A stretch of 64,000 bases of DNA from Chlamydiales bacterium STE3 (GTDB lineage: Bacteria; Chlamydiota; Chlamydiia; Chlamydiales; Parachlamydiaceae). The notes beneath the pieces are model-generated. The model had not been told where the DNA came from and searched no databases. It saw nothing but the letters and a program-made list of their open reading frames with translations. This document shows, in pieces, positions 61,232 through 64,000 of the stretch (the stretch's first letter is position 1; each line of letters begins with the position of its first letter). The stretch covers positions 1 through 64,000 of the forward strand of contig VKHO01000048.1 of the NCBI GenBank assembly GCA_011125455.1, read 5' to 3'. The translations under genes and the position numbers were made by a program.

Positions 61232-61260
61232 GCCTCAGAGAAGAAAACCTTTACTGAGGC
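61232..61260. terminator. Hairpin between permease and tRNA-Ser
   Basis: GCCTCAG at 61232-61238 pairs perfectly with CTGAGGC at 61254-61260 around a 15-base loop. It lies between the convergent ends of the permease gene and the tRNA gene. A short TTGT follows on the plus side; the T-run is weak. Confidence 0.5.
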
Positions 61261-61264
61261 TTGT

Positions 61265-61351
61265 CGGAAAGAGAGGGATTTGAACCCTCGATACCCTCAC
61301 GGGTATGCGTCCTTAGCAGGGACGTGCTTTCGGCCACTCAGCCATCTTTCC
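61265..61351 (-). tRNA. tRNA-Ser (anticodon GCU)
   Basis: An 87-base class II tRNA. The acceptor stem pairs GGAAAGA with TCTTTCC, with discriminator G. The D-arm is GGCTGAGTGGCCGAAAGC. The anticodon loop CTGCTAA gives GCU, which reads AGC and AGU codons. A long variable arm (ATACCCGTGAGGGTAT) is diagnostic of serine, and the T-arm is GAGGGTTCAAATCCCTC. The 3' CCA is not encoded. Confidence 0.95.
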
Positions 61352-61363
61352 AGATAAGGAGGA

Positions 61364-61392
61364 AGTTTAGCGACATTTTCCTTTTCATGCAA
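61364..61392 (-). promoter_or_regulatory. Predicted promoter of tRNA-Ser
   Basis: On the minus strand TTGCAT (61387-61392) and TAAACT (61364-61369) are separated by 17 bp. Transcription would begin a few bases before the mature tRNA end at 61351. Confidence 0.5.
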
Positions 61393-61567
61393 GTGTCTAA
61401 TCCTTTAAAAAAAAATTATTCTCTTTCTCCAAATTTATTTTACATAGGCTCTATTGTATACTTTTTTATATTTAATTGGTTTTTAGTAAAAAAATAATTA
61501 CTAAAATAACATTTTTTATTTTTTATTTTAATAAATGTTCTTTAATTAACTTAACACAGGGGTACTC

Positions 61568-62629
61568 ATGACTAGCTCGATCAATCTCGGAGACTTCATT
61601 AATATAGCTTCCAATCCTACAGAATACAGAGTAATCATCAAAAAAAGTGGTAATGTCCGTATAAAGAACACGCATTCTAAACTTTCAAAATTTTTTTCCC
61701 CTTTTAAAAAAAAATCTAAAGAGCTTAGCCAAGCGCAATTTTCTTACGAAGTCTTGAAATGCATGGTTGACCAATTAAAGTATGAAAAAAACAATGAAGA
61801 TTGCAGTTTAACGGTCAGCAAAGCTTGCCAAGCATTTTACCAACAGATTGAAGAGCAATGGTTAGAGCTAGATGAACCACAAAAAGAGCAGTTTTTTGAA
61901 CTTCCCCAGTTATGCAGTCTCCATTTATTAGAAAGAAGGCAGGTATCTGAAGATCAAATGCTTAGGATATTAAATAGCGAATATGCAAATTCACTTGGAG
62001 CTGACGTGTACCGAGCCATTGCAAACGAGGCGCTTTCTTTAAATTTGCTCGATCGAACGATCTCGACTCCAGCTTTCGACGATATCGGTACTTTGGTTGA
62101 TTTTTGCAAAGAATTTTGTAAGTTCTTCCACCTTTCAGAAAAGATAGAAGAAAGTCTTAATTTTTGCCTACAATCTGGAAATTTTTCCAAATTTGAAAAA
62201 TTCTTCGATGCTAGAAGACGTTTACCAGAGGTAGATAAAGATGAAATCGAAAGCCTTGAAAGGGCTTTCGGTTTATTGAATGGGCTTTCTCAAGCCTGTG
62301 TTCTTGAGTCTGGAGGTGTTTTGATGAAGCTTTTTGGTTCGCCATTAAGACCCGACTTCGTTTCTGGTACACATGACAGAATAGAAATTTTCCTAGAGCA
62401 TACAACCGCTGAGGTACAACATCGCTTTTCTTTGGCTTTTAAAAAAAGCCATGCACAAAAAGACTACGAGAAAGCGGTGTTTTACGTTCAAACCTCTTCA
62501 ATCTATGATCTGGAACACAAAGAATGGATACGACACGACTTGAAAATTAAGGTAAGCCAATCTGACCTTTCTCCCAGAGGCACTCAGCAAGTAGAGAAGA
62601 GATTGCAAAAACAGGGTTATTTGCCCTAA
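61568..62629 (+). CDS. Hypothetical protein, 353 aa
   Basis: A soluble, mostly helical protein of no recognised family. The first 60 residues are basic (with KLSKFFSPFKKKSKELSQ). The centre is acidic and rich in Leu, Glu and Phe, with several Cys. The end is charged (GTQQVEKRLQKQGYLP). There is no signal peptide and no membrane helix. An AGGGGTA sequence lies upstream of the ATG. It stands alone between tRNA-Ser and the convergent oxygenase. The composition matches other lineage-specific proteins of the window; nothing further can be said about function. Confidence 0.7.
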   Translation: MTSSINLGDFINIASNPTEYRVIIKKSGNVRIKNTHSKLSKFFSPFKKKSKELSQAQFSYEVLKCMVDQLKYEKNNEDCSLTVSKACQAFYQQIEEQWLELDEPQKEQFFELPQLCSLHLLERRQVSEDQMLRILNSEYANSLGADVYRAIANEALSLNLLDRTISTPAFDDIGTLVDFCKEFCKFFHLSEKIEESLNFCLQSGNFSKFEKFFDARRRLPEVDKDEIESLERAFGLLNGLSQACVLESGGVLMKLFGSPLRPDFVSGTHDRIEIFLEHTTAEVQHRFSLAFKKSHAQKDYEKAVFYVQTSSIYDLEHKEWIRHDLKIKVSQSDLSPRGTQQVEKRLQKQGYLP

Positions 62630-62696
62630 TTCAAATCCCTTCTATGAAGAAGAGTTTGGTAGCAAAAACTCTTCTTCAAAAATTGATGAGTGATTT

Positions 62697-63398
62697 TTAG
62701 GCATCACTAAAAATGACGTTGAAAAGCTTTCGGTATTTCCCCTCAGGGCAATTTAACTCCTTGACCCCATGCCAGGCTTGAGAAGTATTTTTAAAGAGGA
62801 AGCTATGGTTATCTGTGTTACTCACTGCAGCAGAACTAATAAAGTCTTTAAAGTCAGGAGTAATACCCGATGTCATCTTCCCCCCTAAGATAAGAAGTTC
62901 TCCTCCCCAATCAGTCTCCCAATCATCCTGAGTATTAAAATAAAAAATATGAGTGCCGATCTTATCTGAAGAATCTCGATGGGGGGAAACTTCATTCGTC
63001 TCTTTTCCAATATGCCAAGCATAGCGCACTTTAAAGCTGCTAACATTTAATGCTTTAGCTATAAAAGATTGGTATTCATCGCTTTCCAGCTCATCGATAA
63101 AATGTTGCCAGCTTGGCTGCAAATCATTTCGTCCGATTACTCCTCTTTTTAAAGGGTCTTTAAGGCGATAGGTAGAACGTTCATAGGCCAAGTAGTAGCG
63201 GTTGTGAGGTCTTTGTCCTAAACGGTAGAGATTCTCATGGTATTCAAAGAAATCTAGGTTAGGAAAATCCTGATAGAGCTTTTGGAAGCCTTCTGTCAAA
63301 AGAAAATCTTTAAAATCCACCCAAGGGAAAGGCTGTTTCCTTGCAAAGGCTTCATAATTAAATTGCCGCATTGCTTCTAGATCAATGAAGTTTGCCAT
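62697..63398 (-). CDS. 2-oxoglutarate/Fe(II)-dependent oxygenase
   Basis: A 233-aa double-stranded beta-helix oxygenase of the prolyl 4-hydroxylase-like 2OG-Fe(II) type. The iron ligands appear as His and Asp in SPHRDSSDKIGTHIFYFN near residue 142, and the distal His in TSQAWHGVKEL near 207. WGGELLILGG, between them, is the usual strand. The N-terminal 100 residues are helical. These enzymes hydroxylate protein side chains or small molecules; the substrate is unknown. It lies 51 bp downstream of queH on the same strand and may share its transcript. Confidence 0.85.
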   Translation of the reverse strand: MANFIDLEAMRQFNYEAFARKQPFPWVDFKDFLLTEGFQKLYQDFPNLDFFEYHENLYRLGQRPHNRYYLAYERSTYRLKDPLKRGVIGRNDLQPSWQHFIDELESDEYQSFIAKALNVSSFKVRYAWHIGKETNEVSPHRDSSDKIGTHIFYFNTQDDWETDWGGELLILGGKMTSGITPDFKDFISSAAVSNTDNHSFLFKNTSQAWHGVKELNCPEGKYRKLFNVIFSDA

Positions 63399-63449
63399 GG
63401 CTAATCCTTTTTACTGCATCCTAGCAACTTCATTAAAGACATTCAAATT

Positions 63450-64000
63450 CTATTCAGGAGAATCCTTAAAATGATAGAAACTTTTACCAAGCTTGATGAG
63501 AGGGCGATCGTTTGCTTTACGCCATTTGTTCGTATCTCTTAAAGAATAGATACACCCACAGTATTCTTGTTGATAAAAGGCTTCTTCCTTGGCGATTTCA
63601 TACATGCGACTAGATCCCCCATTTTTACGCCAGTTAAAGCCCCAATAAGTAACTCCCGGGAACAAGCTTGCAGCCCTTTCACCAGCAGCAGTCACTTGGT
63701 TAAAATCTTTCCAACGAGAAATCCCAAGGCAGCTGGTCATCGTGGAAAAGCCATTTTTAGCGGCGTACGCTGCTGTCTTAACGAAACGCATCTCAAAACA
63801 CATCGAGCATCGCTCTCCGCGCTCAGGATCATCTTCGTGCCCTTTGGTCAGATCAAACCAGTTGTCTGTATCATAATCTGCATCAATGAAAGGAATATTT
63901 AGCTTTTCTGCAAAACGAATGTTTTCATTCTTGCGAATTTCATATTCTTTAGTGGGGTGAATATTCGGATTGTAAAAATAAATTGTCAAATCGATACCGC
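63450..64000 (-). CDS. queH: Epoxyqueuosine reductase QueH (5' end outside window)
   Basis: QueH (formerly DUF208) reduces epoxyqueuosine to queuosine in tRNA as an iron-sulfur alternative to QueG. Recognised by [33 protein letters not shown], the Cys pair CSMCFEMR near the middle, and the C-terminal [11 protein letters not shown]. The frame is open to the window edge (upstream codons read GID), so the start, with the family's HxCCAPC motif, lies beyond 64000. An internal TTG start at 63989 would be an artefact. With the YhhQ-type transporter at 6770 it supports queuosine in this organism's tRNA. Confidence 0.93.
   Translation of the reverse strand, partial: GIDLTIYFYNPNIHPTKEYEIRKNENIRFAEKLNIPFIDADYDTDNWFDLTKGHEDDPERGERCSMCFEMRFVKTAAYAAKNGFSTMTSCLGISRWKDFNQVTAAGERAASLFPGVTYWGFNWRKNGGSSRMYEIAKEEAFYQQEYCGCIYSLRDTNKWRKANDRPLIKLGKSFYHFKDSPE

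Noticed and set aside
61261-61497. Plus-strand ORF starting MSEREGFEPSIPSRV
   Set aside because: It is the well-known false ORF made by the antisense of tRNA-Ser; the tRNA structure explains the sequence.

Overview
The window is about 64 kb of AT-rich bacterial chromosome. Gene content points to the phylum Chlamydiae, probably an amoeba-associated (Parachlamydiaceae-like) lineage. Supporting this are the neighbourhoods priA / rimO / lysS / cysS / acyl-ACP synthetase-acyltransferase, trpS next to uvrB, tandem TyrP-type permeases, the sdhCAB order, and many lineage-specific proteins with no recognisable family. Genus assignment is inference; no rRNA is present.

Layout. 1-380: a possible 44-codon ORF, a hairpin and the promoter of the next operon. 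381-6052: a complete Mrp (Mnh) Na+/H+ antiporter operon in which MrpA and MrpB are fused. 6165-9098: a small flavin reductase, a queuosine-precursor transporter and a large GT-B-like protein. 9132-16728: an accessory zone with a Gly/His/Tyr-rich exported protein, a divergent membrane-anchored kinase-like protein, a two-BON-domain periplasmic protein, lineage-specific hypotheticals and decayed coding remnants in long gaps. 17178-27024: mutS, a 40-codon gene with its own signals, two coupled hypotheticals, priA, rimO, a small membrane protein and lysS. 27335-29287: a 650-aa DUF4116-type repeat protein with recent 207-bp tandem expansion. 29499-35194 (minus): an operon-like run of Aas, cysS, a winged-helix protein, a frameshifted small ORF and a patatin-like lipoprotein. 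35373-37207: adenine deaminase, then a 162-bp MITE-like element with a 3-bp target duplication. 37236-48349 (minus): uvrB, trpS, two aromatic amino acid permeases, ackA, lplA, mnmG, a 29-aa bS22-like ribosomal protein and rpoN. 48631-55015: an inclusion-membrane-protein-like candidate, an unusual WecG/TagA-STAS-STAS fusion, a lipase-like protein and a GT39-type membrane glycosyltransferase. 55066-58680 (minus): sdhB, sdhA, sdhC. 58803-61231: a Zn/Mn-type ABC importer. 61265-61351: tRNA-Ser(GCU). 61568-64000: one hypothetical, a 2-oxoglutarate oxygenase and the 3' part of queH.

How the genes fit together. The housekeeping part covers repair and replication restart (mutS, uvrB, priA), translation (lysS, cysS, trpS, mnmG, rimO, queH, tRNA-Ser), energy and ion balance (Mrp, sdhCAB, ackA), lipoylation and lipid scavenging (lplA, Aas), sigma-54, and import of metals, aromatic amino acids and queuosine precursors. 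This suits a host-dependent bacterium that takes up metabolites. The accessory part carries probable host-interaction factors: kinase-like, DUF4116, Inc-like, lipase-like and patatin-like proteins. Traces of gene decay lie between them.

No CRISPR array, complete insertion sequence, prophage or rRNA was seen. The best candidates for something undescribed are the glycosyltransferase-STAS-STAS protein, the kinase-like membrane protein, the winged-helix/frameshift/patatin cassette and the expanding DUF4116 repeat gene.
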